NCBI RefSeq assembly: GCF_041146395.1
Contig: NC_091006.1
Span: forward strand, 2,796,001-2,860,000
Direction: 5' to 3'
DNA length: 64,000 nt
DNA from: Eulemur rufifrons
Lineage: Eukaryota > Chordata > Mammalia > Primates > Lemuridae
The position numbers and the translations under genes are program-made. Below, piece by piece: positions 52,061 through 62,859 of this stretch; position 1 is the stretch's first letter; every line of letters begins with the position of its first letter. The notes under the pieces were generated by a model. It was not told where the DNA came from. It did no database searches and saw only the letters and a program-made list of their open reading frames with translations.

Positions 52061-52993
52061 TATGGTCTGAATGTTTGTGTCCCCCTCCAAATTCATAAAT
52101 TGAAATGCTAATCCCCAAAGTGATGGTTGGTATTCGAAGGAGGGCTTTGGAGAGTGATTTTTTTTAAAGATTTTTTTTATTTCAGCATATTACTGGGGTA
52201 CAAATGTTTAGGTAATATGTATTGCCTTTGCCCCATCCGAGTCAGAGCTTCAAGCGTGTCCATCCCCTAGATGGTGTGCACCACACCCATTAGTTATGAA
52301 TATATCCATCCCCTCCTCCCCACCTGCCCTGCACCCGATGAATGTTACTACTACATGTGCACATAAGTGTTGATCAGTTAATACGAATTTGATGGTGAGT
52401 ACATGTAGTGCTGGTTTTTCCATTCTTGTGATACTTAGTAGAATGGGCTCCAGCTCCATCAAGGATAATACAAGAGGTGCTAGATCACTATTGTTTTTTG
52501 TGGCTGAGTAGTACGCCATGGTATACATATACCACATTTTATTAATCCACTCATGTATTGATGGGCACTTGGGTTGTTTCCACATCTTTGCAACTGTGAA
52601 TTGTGCTGCTGTAAACATTCTAGAGCAGATGCCTTTTTTTATAGAATGTCTTTTATTCCTTTGGGGAGATGCCCAGTAATGAAAATTGGGCATTGCTGGA
52701 TCATATGGTATTAGATATGAGTGCAGAGGCTGTTTGAAATCAGGCTCTGAACAGTGAGTTCTTCAGGATTGGGATTAATGCCCTTAGACAAGAGACCACA
52801 GAGCTCTAGCCAGCCTCTTACACAACTCGAGAGCACAGCAGGAAGGCACCATCTCTGAGGAAGCAGGCACTCACCAGACACTGAATCTGCCAGCACCGTG
52901 GTCTTGGACTTCCCAGCCTCCCAAACTGTGAGAAATTTCTGTTGTACCCGGTGTGTGGTATTTTGTTATTACAGCCTGAATAGACTAAGACAA
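52061..52993 (+). mobile_element. MaLR-type LTR split by an L1 insertion
   Basis: The left part (52061-52157, gctatggtctgaatgtttgt) and right part (about 52740-52993, ending tgaatagactaagac) belong to one LTR of the family also seen at 148-475. The gap is filled by an L1. Confidence 0.6.
52160..52733 (-). mobile_element. L1 3' end of lemur type, minus strand
   Basis: It reads in reverse from a T-rich end through the 3' UTR (actggggtacaaatgtttag) to late ORF2 (tgatgggcacttgggttgtt). The degree of preservation makes it younger than the other L1s here. Confidence 0.8.
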
Positions 52994-54090
52994 TTTTCAA
53001 CAAAAAGTCAAGGATTTCCTAACAGGAATGAGTGCCAATGCTCCAAATATTCCAGTGCTCTTCTGAGGGTCATTCTTGTCAAAGAAGCCTGAGGAGTTTC
53101 TGTGATTCTTGTCTAAGCTCATTTCTAACCCTCCAATGTTTACCTTTTTGGAGTTTCACATTCATTTTCTACTGTGTTTATTTATCGATTTGCATAGTGT
53201 GGCCACAGCAACCTACCCAGTGTCATAAATATGCAAAAGGAAACCATAGGCATAAGTCAAATTTTGAATTTATGAAACAAAACATTTTTCAAACATGTGA
53301 CTTAGAAATAAGTGAAAAAGGCATTGCAGACATGGCAAGATTCCATATAAATTGCTTCAGCTGAATTTAGACACTCAATTAGGCACTTAATTATCCTGAA
53401 GCCTTATTGATGCCCTATTAGGAGTGGCCCCACCCCCGAGAATCCAACGGAGATACAGGTCTGCTCCCTGGAGGGGCCCAGAGGCAGGTCTGATGCAGGT
53501 GGCCTTCAATCCACAGCCCCCGGCCCCCTCCCTTCCCGTTGTCCTGGTCACACCACTCAGGGCACAAGCATTTTCCTCCTGAGACCCCTCAAATCTGAAA
53601 TTTAAATGTGGGTTTTCCTTCAGGACCACAAGCAGATAGGCACGCGGCCTGGCCCCACCGTAAGGGTGTCAACCTTTAGCAACAGCTCAGACCTTCAAGG
53701 GGTCATCATCCGAGCCACTCTGATAAGCTGCCTGGAGTTGGGCTCTGACTGATGGAGTCAGTTAATGGTCCCTGGCCCTCTCATTAATAACGTACCTCCA
53801 CAGGCGGCCAGCTCCAGGTCTCTGCCCCTGGCATCACATTATATGATAATTATACTCAGATTAGTTTTTCATACCCTTTGGACAGAGACATGCTAATTTG
53901 GATTATTAGACATTAAAATCTTATAAAGTTCTCTAGTGATTTTAGGTCCAATTTCTTAAATTGGGTGCTCTATTGGAGAGAAAAGATAGGGCCACCAGCT
54001 TCCTGTCGAGAATCGCTTCCTGGGTAGGTAGGCAAGTGAAGTGCCTCTGCGGGCGGGGATGTTACGTCTCATGCCAAACTCAACACCTTA
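52994..54090. other. intergenic, unassigned
   Basis: No repeat or gene recognised. It contains a CT-rich patch near 53500-53560. Confidence 0.35.
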
Positions 54091-54093
54091 TTT

Positions 54094-54414
54094 TAAAGTG
54101 TCTGGTAGAGAAAGACAAACACTGTATGATCCCAGTTATATGTGGAATCTAAAAAAGTCAAACTCACAGAAGCAGAGAGTAGAATAGGGGTTTCCAGGGG
54201 TTGGGGGTGGGGGAAACGGGGAGATGTCCAAGGGTGCAAACTTCCAGTTATAAGAAGACATTCTGGAGATCAGTTGTGCAGCATGGTGACTACAGTTCAT
54301 AAAAATGTATACTTAAAATTTGCTAAGAGTGCAGATCTTGGATGTCCTCATCACAAAAGGAAAGATAACTAGGTACGGTGATAGATGTGGTAATCATTTC
54401 ACAGTACAGCTGAT
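54094..54414 (+). mobile_element. L1 3' end, part 1
   Basis: Typical L1 end text (gatcccagttatatgtggaa, ggggtttccaggggttgggg) runs up to the nested Tigger and resumes at 54839. Confidence 0.7.
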
Positions 54415-54416
54415 GC

Positions 54417-54836
54417 AGGAACAGCATGGGTTGAACTGCACGGTCCTCTCTTACACAGACTTCCCTCTGCCTCTGCCGCCTCTGGGACAGCAAGCACAAC
54501 CCCTCGCCTGCCTCCTCCTCAGCCTTTGTAACATGAAGACGACAAGGATGAAGACCTTTATAACGATCCGCTTCCACTTAATGAGAGGTAAATATATTTT
54601 CTCTTCCTTAAGATTTTCTTAATAACATTTTCTTTTCTCTAGCTTACTTTATTGGAAGAATATAGGATATAATACATATCCAAAATATGTGTTCGTCAAC
54701 TGTTTATGTTATCAGTAAGGCTTCTGGGCAACAGGATATTAGTAGTTACATCTTTGGGGAGTCAAAAGTTATACATGAATTCTTGACTGCATGGAGGGTC
54801 AGGGCCCCTCGCCCCCATGTTGTTCAGGGGTCAGCT
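54417..54836 (+). mobile_element. Tigger-type element nested in L1
   Basis: It starts cagctgatgcaggaacagc and ends ttgttcaggggtcagctg, so the termini are inverted. A TA lies on the left (54415-54416). The interior ttcttttctctagcttactt is typical of this family. Confidence 0.8.
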
Positions 54837-54838
54837 GT

Positions 54839-54935
54839 GTGTATGCACATCAAATCATCACACTGTACAGCTTCAGTTGACACAATTCCATGTGTCCATT
54901 ATACCTCAGTAAAACTGGAAGGGAAATGTCCATAG
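54839..54935 (+). mobile_element. L1 3' end, part 2
   Basis: L1 text resumes after the Tigger (cacatcaaatcatcacactg) and ends with tacctcagtaaaactgg. Confidence 0.65.
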
Positions 54936-55434
54936 CCTCTTTACTGGCCTTCTTACAACTTGCCCAACAGCCCTCGTCTTCCCCACCCCAGACACCCACA
55001 GCACGGGCAGCAACAGGCACCAGAGATGTGGACGGGGAGGAGCTATACATGAATACAGACTCTTGACGGGAAGCCAGACCTTCGGGCCTCTCGGAGTGTA
55101 AAAACTCTGACAACTGTCATGCTCTGAACCAACCGCAAGGACCCTGCAGCTCTGTCCCTGCAGTTGTTACAAGTTTGGCTCCTGTGAGACACAAGGCTGT
55201 TGACCCAGAATGAATCCCTAATAAAAATGTATTTTATTTTCTTGTATCTGAATTGTCTCCTGAGGGACTGAAGAAATGAGTCCCCAGCCGTTGGGTGGAG
55301 TATCAGCTGGACTGCAACAAGGATGACTGCTACAGAGGGACACTGGACGCTGCCAGGCTTCTACCCGACGTCCTTGTGAGTAGACTGATGTTGTACGGCC
55401 ATGAGTCCGGATGTTTAGTTGGGTTTAAGAAGAG

Positions 55435-55460
55435 CCCCCCCCCCGCCCCCCCCCCCCCCC
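55435..55460. repeat. interrupted poly-C tract
   Basis: C10, G, C15. The opposite strand carries long G runs. Its length suggests instability; base calls here may also be unreliable. Confidence 0.9.
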
Positions 55461-55899
55461 GCGTGTGTTCCTCCCCACCAGGGTGTGCTGTGCTCTGAAT
55501 AAATGACAATACGTGGTGCTGTGTAGCAGGTGCTCTTTGTGCCCCTCTGGGATCCCATTCTTGGGCTGCTGGGAGTGTTGACTGCAAATGGCTCCCAGCT
55601 GCCCCTTCTCCAAAGAATGGCCTCAACCAGGCAGGCTCTTCCTTGCCTAGCAGGTTATATCTGGCTCTCTGCTCCAGGGGCAGCCAGTGGCCAATGACTG
55701 AGTGACATGGGGGTACAAGAGGCTGGCCTCCTCGCCTCTAAGTAAGTCCAACTCTGTGGTACACTTTGAGCTCCTGAGCTCCTTGTGCAGCCAGACTGAA
55801 GACAGATACCACTCAACCTTCGCTTTCTTCCCTGCCTTGCGCCCTCATTCCCGTAGCCCAGGAGTCAAGAGTTCCTCTCACCATTACTCCTAGTGCTCC

Positions 55900-56245
55900 A
55901 CGAGCACATGTTTGCTCCTGTCTCTGCAACTGTGCCTCTGCTGGTTTGGCCCCAGGGGAGGAGTGCTTCCATCAGGGGTCACAGCAACGGCTCCCTTGAC
56001 CTGGAAACCGAGACTGCCTCTGACCCTTTTGGGATCCTCATGCCACTGAACCAACAGGAAAAGAAGAGGGCTGCTCTCCTGACCGCAGTGATTGAGGCTG
56101 ACTGTCAATAGGAAACACGTTGCTACCACACACTAGACACAGGGAGGAGTAAGTCTGGAGCCCAGGCAATTCTCCAAAGTACCTCTTAGTGTGCCAGTAT
56201 TTGTGGCAAAACTTAATGAGAACTACAAGATCTATTAAAATGAGG
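55900..56245 (+). mobile_element. ERV-L type internal fragment (pol-region relic)
   Basis: The phrases gatcctcatgccactgaacc, ctgaccgcagtgattgaggc and tacctcttagtgtgccag follow ERV-L internal sequence. The longest frame (55893-56111) stops early and flanking frames are broken, so it is non-functional. The sequence to its left, down to about 55.1 kb, may belong to the same provirus, but I cannot show it. Confidence 0.45.
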
Positions 56246-57190
56246 AAAACTATAAAACTTTGATGATTGACATCAAGGAACTAAATAAATGGAGAGATAG
56301 TCCATGTCCATGGATAGAAAGACTCAGAATTATCAAGATGTCAGTTCTTCCCAACTTGACCTATAAACTCTATGCAATGCTGGTCAAAATCCCAGCAAGT
56401 TATTTTTTGGGGATCAATAAACTGATCCTAAAGTTTATATGAAGAGGCAAAAGACTGAGAGTAGCCAACACAACATTGAAGGAGAAGAACAGAGGCAGAG
56501 GACTGGCACCACTCGACTTCAAGACTCGCTGTAAAGCTCCGGTGTGGGATGTACAAACAGATGAATGGAACACGACAGGAGCCCAGGGATAGATTCAGTA
56601 AACACAGTCAACTGACCTTTGGCAAAGGAGCAAAGGCAAAGAGAGTCTTTTCAACAAACAGCGCTGGAACAACTGCACAGCCACATTCAGAACATTAATC
56701 TAGACACAGACCTTACACCCCTCACAAAAATGCATGCAAAATGGATCCTACACCAAAATATAAAACGCAAAGCGATAAAACTCCTAGAAGAGAACAGAAG
56801 AAAACCTAGATGACCTTGAGTACGGAGGCGACTTTTTAGAGACATGAAAGCCACAGCTAGACTTCATTAAAATTAAAACCTCTGGCTCTGTGAAAGACAA
56901 TGTTACCAGAATGAGAAGACAAGCCGCAAACTGGGCGAAAACACTTGCCAAAGACACGTCTGACAAAGGAGCGTTGCCTAGATTATACAGAGAACTCTCG
57001 AAATGCAACACTAAGAACATAAAAACCATGATGAAATAAGAGGCCCAACACCTTAACATATACCTCACCAAAGAAGATAGAGAGATGGCAAAAAAGAATG
57101 TGAAGAGATATTTTGTGTCATATGTCATCAGTGAAATGCAAATTAAAACAACGAGGTACCATTACACACCTGTTAGAATGGCCAAAATCC
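56246..57190 (+). mobile_element. L1 ORF2 fragment
   Basis: Late ORF2 text (gacatcaaggaactaaataa, gatgaatggaacacgacagg, cctacaccaaaatataaaa) with several stops. It is truncated at both ends and borders the orphan CpG island. Confidence 0.75.
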
Positions 57191-57239
57191 AGAACACGTG
57201 AATACTTTACAATCCACATTTTAACTGACACAATTAAAC

Positions 57240-57900
57240 CTCTAAAGGAGTCAGGTGGCGCCGTCTGGGCTGTGACTGTCCCGCCCAGCCTGTTCCTGGC
57301 CCCGCGGCAGAAGCAGCCAGGCGGAGGGCAGGGAAGGCCGGGGAAGCAACCTAGAAGCGAGGGTTTGTCGGGAAGGATGTCAACTCCGACGATAACGGGA
57401 GATCCCACGACGTTTCCGTGCCTCCGGGTCCCCAGCCCTGTCTGTTCCCAGAGCCGAGGCTGCCGCGCCCGGGAGGGAACGGGCGGCACCCACAGAGCCC
57501 AGCCCCGGACTTGGGGGGCCAGGAGTTCCCGCGGCAGGGAGGGGCGGTGGCCGAGCTCCCTCATCTGCCCGCACCCCGGGGCCGGGGAGGGGGCCGTGCC
57601 GCACCGGCGCGTCTGCAAGTCGCCTGCACGGAGCGCGGGGGGCGAGCGGCCTCGGGGGCGCCGAGAGCGGAAGGTGCCCTGTAAAACCCGACGCGGTTTT
57701 TGTTCTGCCGAAGTCTCTGTTGCAAAATTAATCCCATAAACGGCTGGTAAAGGGCAGTCAGCACCGCAGCGCGGCGGGACAACCGTGAGGACCCGCGACC
57801 GCCCGTGCCCAGCGCATCCCACCCTCCCTTCACCCGGGGCGCATCAGGGGCCTGGACTGTGGTGAGCAGAGCCACCTGCGCTGGGCAGAGTCCGGTGACC
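57240..57900. other. orphan intergenic CpG island
   Basis: About 660 bp of dense CpG, GC-rich sequence begins abruptly after an L1 fragment and fades near 57.9 kb. It includes a ggggcgg Sp1-type box (57540-57546) and many CG dinucleotides. No known gene starts here; PDCD5 is 5 kb further on and DPY19L3 ends 22 kb before. It could promote an unannotated transcript, act as an enhancer, or be a relic. Confidence 0.7.
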
Positions 57901-59570
57901 CTCGTGCGTGACATGTAACTGCTGAGGGTGAGGAGAGGGACTTTGCGACAAAGGGAGCCACGGCCATGAGGACGCCTGGCCCAAAGTGCAGTCAGCCAAG
58001 AACCCACAGAGCCGCTGTGGCTTTTGTCTGCATGTCATGAGCAGAGGACTTCTGTGGCCAGAATGAGTGCCTCCGAGGTGGGGAAGTGGGAAGATGAGCC
58101 CAATTTACAGCAACATCGTGTCTCTAAGAAAGGACAATGCCTCCAACACATACCACAGGAGGTCATTAAACCCACTGGCACTAAAGAGGAACTTTGGCTT
58201 GAAAACAAAATTAGCACCAAAGGAAAAGAAATAGGATGCCTGGAACCACATGGTCTGGTGCCTGGAGACACCAAACACAAGTCTCACCAGGGACTGAAGG
58301 GACCTAGAATCACTGATAGTCTTCAGCTTATCTGGAAGATGTGTTAGAGCCAGAGCATTGAATACCCTGAGTGCATTGTAATGGGTGTGGCTGTGTCATT
58401 GAGAATACTCAGTTCTGACGTGTAGAACAAGAGAACCAAACAAGTAGAGCAGTAGGAAAACTCCTAAGGTGTTTTCAGTATAGAAAGTGACCTGTGAAAT
58501 ACGGCAGAGGAATGAACAGAGCATGTGTGCAGGGAACATGAGGGGAAAGGATGGAACAGACCAAGGCAGTACCTTGAGATAGAAAGGGATGGAAGGTCCA
58601 GGTGAACCATACTTATTCATGAGACACAGATTTCATCAGTAATCTGGGCCCTGATATCATGACGTCATGCCTAGCTTTAACAGTGAGCCCAAAAGGATTT
58701 TGAAAAAATGCCACTCTATGTATTGTGTGCAACCGTATGTAAAATAGGCTTGCTCTGAGCAAAGAAGCATCAATATCTATTACTTAGAAACAGATGAGAA
58801 GGCAAATCAGCAGCTGCTAGACAACAATCAGACACAACCCCACTCTGTTGTGTTTTGTGCCTCCAGATTTCTTTTTAATGGGCCAAACTCTCCTTCTGCC
58901 TCTTGTATCTCATAATTGTGAGTTCAACAGTACCTTTCCATGGCATAACAACTGATTGACTGCAGAATCATGGCTAAGAAACTGATACAAACAACTTATG
59001 AAGACATAACCTTTAAGTGTGTGAGGTAACACGATGCAATTCAACATGCGGCACAAACAGCTTTGAAGCCCAAGCTCACGGCCAAGCTCGCTGTGGCTTC
59101 CTCCGAGTGAGTCAGGCATATGGCGCAATAATGGAGCATGAATACACAGCAACAGAGATGTACGAGGGAGATTAGAGCTTCATCTGTAAGGACATACTGC
59201 ATGGCAGAAAACAACAATTATTGTATTTTCTGCTTTATATTATAATGAGAAACCCAATCCCTTTCGATAGAGTGTGGGCTCCCTCTGCTGCTGGCAGAAG
59301 ACACCAGAACTCCAGGCATTTGAGGCTCCTTGGAGACCTGAATAGAGAAGGTGGCCTGTCCTGGGGCTGAATGTGGCAGAGGGACTGACTTATTCTGTAG
59401 GCGCTGCCCTGTGGGGTTCTGAGACTATTTATGCTGCTGCTTCAATAAGAAGCAAGAAGTGGAAGTGATGGAGAACACGAAGAAACCATAAGATGCATTG
59501 TCTAGACCACCTGTGTTCATACTCAAGTGCATCGCGGAGGTGATACTGAAAAGATTCCCATCCGAAGTGG
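57901..59570. other. intergenic, unassigned
   Basis: Apart from the ORF at 58024 and a CRE palindrome ATGACGTCAT at 58659-58668, nothing is recognised. No Alu or L1 lies in this 1.7 kb. Confidence 0.35.
58024..58347 (+). other. 107-codon ORF of unknown nature
   Basis: This open frame starts just after the orphan CpG island. It begins MSACHEQRTSVARMSASEVG, is polar and Lys/Glu-rich, has no domain I recognise, and ends DSLQLIWKMC. It could be a chance frame, a decayed retroelement gag-like piece, or an exon of a transcript from the CpG island. Confidence 0.15.
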
Positions 59571-59574
59571 CTTC

Positions 59575-59725
59575 TCTTTCCTCCCTTCCTTCCTTCCTTC
59601 TTCCTTTCTTTCCTCTCTCTTTCCTCCCTTCCTTCCTTTCTTTCTTTCCTCCCTCCCTCTTTACTTCCTTCATTCCTTCCTTTCCTTCCTCCCTTCTTCC
59701 CTCATTCCCTTCCTTCTATTACCTC
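59575..59725. repeat. pyrimidine tract (cctt/ttcc)n
   Basis: About 150 bp of nearly pure C and T with tetranucleotide periodicity. ORFs here are artefacts. Confidence 0.9.
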
Positions 59726-60335
59726 CACACAGCCACTGGAGAAGCTCCTTTGGCTCCATTTCAGAAGGCTGCCAACAATTTTGCTAGTGCTCTGGGCTCT
59801 GCCTTGTCCCGGGACCCCCAGCAGCTGGCCTGTGTGGAGGACCCCCCAGAAGGTCTATCACCTTCCTCACATCAGAAAGTAATGCCTCTCAACAAACCTG
59901 GCCGCACCCCACCCACCACCAGTTCCACTTCAAAGTTGCTGCTTCTCAGCAACAGGACACTTTACTGTAGCCATCCTGAGAGCAGAAACATTTTAATGCC
60001 ACAACTTTGATGTGTCCATTTCAGCCAAACCAAAAAACAAACCCTTAAACTCCAGCTGTTTCTATTCCCAAGATGTAGATGAGAGATCATAAACTCCAAC
60101 CCCTAGAGATGGGCTGGGGCTTGGGGAGTACGAGAGGTTCAGGGGCTGGGTCAGACACCATAGTCTTTGAAACTAGGACCACACTTGCTCCTCTCAGAGG
60201 GAACCATCATCCATCATCCTAAGCAAAACATCCAGCTCATTCACTGGTAATTTTGTTCTTTCTATGATCAGTGTCTTAAATTCTTTGATTTCTCTCTTAG
60301 AGTTCTAAAGGCCATACTATCAGTTAATCAATAGA
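59726..60335. other. intergenic, unassigned
   Basis: Moderately GC-rich unique sequence; no gene or repeat recognised. Confidence 0.35.
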
Positions 60336-60337
60336 GC

Positions 60338-60338
60338 T

Positions 60339-60372
<34 letters not shown>

Positions 60373-60378
60373 TGTGTC
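60338..60378. repeat. (GT)n microsatellite
   Basis: About 20 GT units with one TA interruption. Confidence 0.95.
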
Positions 60379-60569
60379 AGACTTCCTGGTGATGCTAGCT
60401 AGCCTTATTTTACTGGGCGTACATCAGATACTGAGTGAGAGGGAGCAGGGTTACTTGTTAGATCTCTGGTAATATTACATATGCTGACGTGTGAACACCT
60501 ATTCTTACCCGCAGCCTGCATAGAAAAATGTTCAGTTACATTTCTGATGGTGTTCTTGGTAATATGCAC

Positions 60570-61437
60570 AAGACTATTCAATAGGAAAAGGACAATCTTT
60601 TCAACAAACAGTGCTGGGAAAATTGGATATCCACATACAAAAAATGAAGTTGGACCTTTGCCTGACACCATATACAAAAATTAACTCAATATGGGACCAA
60701 AGACCTGAACATAAAGAGCTAAAACTATGGAACTTCTAGAAGAAAACATAGCAAAAATCTTCATGATGTTGGATTTGGCAATTATTTCATGGATATGACA
60801 CAAAAAGCACAGGCAACAAAAGAAAAAGACACATTGGATTTCATGAAAATTTAAAAAATTTTTGCAGCAAAGGGTACAATCAACAGAATGAAAAGTCAAT
60901 CCATGGAATGGGAGAAAATATTTGCAAATCATATATCTGATAAGGGATTGATGTCTAGGATATGTAAAGAATTCCTACAGCTCAACAACAAAAAAGAAAA
61001 GCAAATTTTAAAATGAGCAAAGGACTTGAGTAGACATTTTTTCTAAAGAAGATAGGCAAAAGGCCAACAATCATATGAAAAGATGCTCAACATCACTAAT
61101 CATTAGAGAAATGCAAATCAAAACCACTATCAAAAACCAAAGCAGAAAATAACAAATGTTGGTGAGGAGATTGGAAACTTTGTGCACTGTTGTCCAAAAT
61201 GTAAAATAGTGCAGCCTCTGTGGAAAGTGGTATGGCCATTCCTCAAAAATTAAACATAGAATTACCATATGATATCCAGCAATTTCTCTTCTGGGTATAT
61301 ACCCAAAAGTGAAAACTCAGAGCTGAACAGATATTTGTACACCCATGTTCATAGCTGCTTTATTCACAATAGCCACAAGGTAGAAACAACCCAAGTGTCC
61401 ATTGACTGATGGATGGATTTTAAAAATGTAATATAAA
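60570..61437 (+). mobile_element. L1 ORF2 3' part, part 1
   Basis: Late ORF2 text (tttcaacaaacagtgctggg, gcaaatcatatatctgataa, cagcaatttctcttctgggt) is interrupted by an Alu and continues at 61758. Confidence 0.8.
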
Positions 61438-61757
61438 GCTGGATGCCATGGCTCACTCGTGTCATCTCAGCACTTTTGGGAGGCCAAGGCAGGAGGATCA
61501 CTTGAGCCCAGGAGTTCAAGACAAGCCTGGGCCACATATCGAGATCCCATCTCTCCAAATATTTTTTTAAAAAATTAGGTAGGCATGGTGGCACACACCT
61601 ATAGTCCTAGCTACTCAGGAGGCTGAAGTAGGAGGATAACTTGAGCTCACAAATTCCAGGCTGCAGTGAGCTATGATCATGCCATTGCACTCCAGCCTGG
61701 GCAGCACAGCAAGACCTTTACTAAAAAAAACAAAAAAAAAAACAAAAAAAAAAAACA
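61438..61757 (+). mobile_element. old dimeric Alu nested in L1
   Basis: It starts agctggatgccatggctcac and ends with an A/C-rich tail (aaaaaacaaaaa). The form is AluJ-like, with no strepsirrhine right-arm segment. Confidence 0.8.
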
Positions 61758-62140
61758 CGTGGCCTATATACCCAGTGGAATACATTCAGCCTTAAAAAAG
61801 AAGGAAATTCTGACATGCGCCACAACGTGGATGAAACTTGAGGAACTTGAAGTGAAATAAACCAGTCACAAAAGGAAAAATATTGTATGATTCCACTTAT
61901 ATGAGGTACCTAGAATAGGCAAATTCATAGAAAGTAGAATGGTGCTCACTAGGGAATAGGGGGAGAGGGACAGAATTGTTAATATTTTCAGTGGGTAGCG
62001 TTTCCGTTTGGGATGATAGAAAGGTTGGGGGTAGATGGTGGTGCCAGCCGCACAACGATGTGAATGTGTTTAACGCCACCGAACTATACACTTGAGAATG
62101 GTAAATGTTATGCTATCTATATTTTGCCACAATTACACGC
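61758..62140 (+). mobile_element. L1 3' end, part 2
   Basis: It resumes with ctatatacccagtggaatac and runs to the 3' UTR end near ctatattttgccacaatt, only about 650 bp before the PDCD5 start codon. Confidence 0.75.
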
Positions 62141-62672
62141 CCTCCCCACACACATACCCTGCGTGCGCCCAGGGCTAGGGAGCCGAGTACCCTCCCCGGC
62201 CCCATACCCCCGGCAAAGGCACTTGGTGCAAAAGCACTTGGGTGGACGCCCGGGCAGTTCACCAGCCACAGCTGCGCACCCCAGCACCCTCCCAGGCGGA
62301 GGTTGTGTGCACATTTAAGAGCTGTGCAACCATCGCCACAATCCAGGTTTTGGGCATTTCCATCACCCTACTCTGCTCTATAATAGCGATAATGGGAGCC
62401 TAGCACGTTATAGGCCGGTAACACATTGTACCCGTATTATTACACTTGTCGGTGCCCATTTTGTACATCGTTATCTTTACTAAAACGCAACCCAGGCCTC
62501 GCGCAGCCGCGTCTACATGCGCAGGGCGCGGATTGCGGGCGCGGCTGCGAATCCCAACGGCCCCTCCCCACCCGCCGGCCCTCCGGAGGCCGCCCACGCC
62601 CGACCCCTGCGATCGGGGAATCGGCCCTCTCCCCGACGCCCTGGCAGCGACAGGAGCGTGGCTCCGGGCTGG

Positions 62673-62708
62673 ATTGGTGACGCCTGGGCGCGGCGGGCGC
62701 CTGCGCAG
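62673..62708 (+). promoter_or_regulatory. inverted CCAAT box and NRF-1-type site upstream of PDCD5
   Basis: ATTGG (an inverted CCAAT box, NF-Y type) at 62673-62677 is followed directly by a TGACG half-site. A GCGCCTGCGCAG motif at 62697-62708 fits the NRF-1 pattern GCGCNTGCGC. Both lie within about 120 bp of the ATG, the usual layout for a TATA-less promoter. Confidence 0.5.
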
Positions 62709-62793
62709 TGCCGAGGGCCGTGCGCGCGCGCGCCGAGGGCTGGGGGAGCTCCCGCGGGGTGACGGCAGCCGCTCGACCTCGCTCGGCCGCGCC

Positions 62794-62859
62794 ATGGCGG
62801 ACGAGGAGCTGGAGGCGCTGAGGAAGCAGAGGCTGGCAGAGCTGCAGGCGAAGCACGGG
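62794..62859 (+). CDS. PDCD5: PDCD5 exon 1 coding part
   Basis: The coding part has 22 codons from ATG to Gly (AKHG), with the donor gtgagc directly after. It is charged and helix-prone and lies within the CpG island. Confidence 0.97.

Noticed and set aside
57113..57822. Long ORFs on both strands (208 and 234 codons)
   Set aside because: They begin or end in L1 sequence and run through the CpG island, where stop codons are rare; no coherent protein family.
59498..60010. 170-codon ORF with Phe/Leu/Ser-rich centre
   Set aside because: It runs through the cctt pyrimidine tract; low-complexity artefact.
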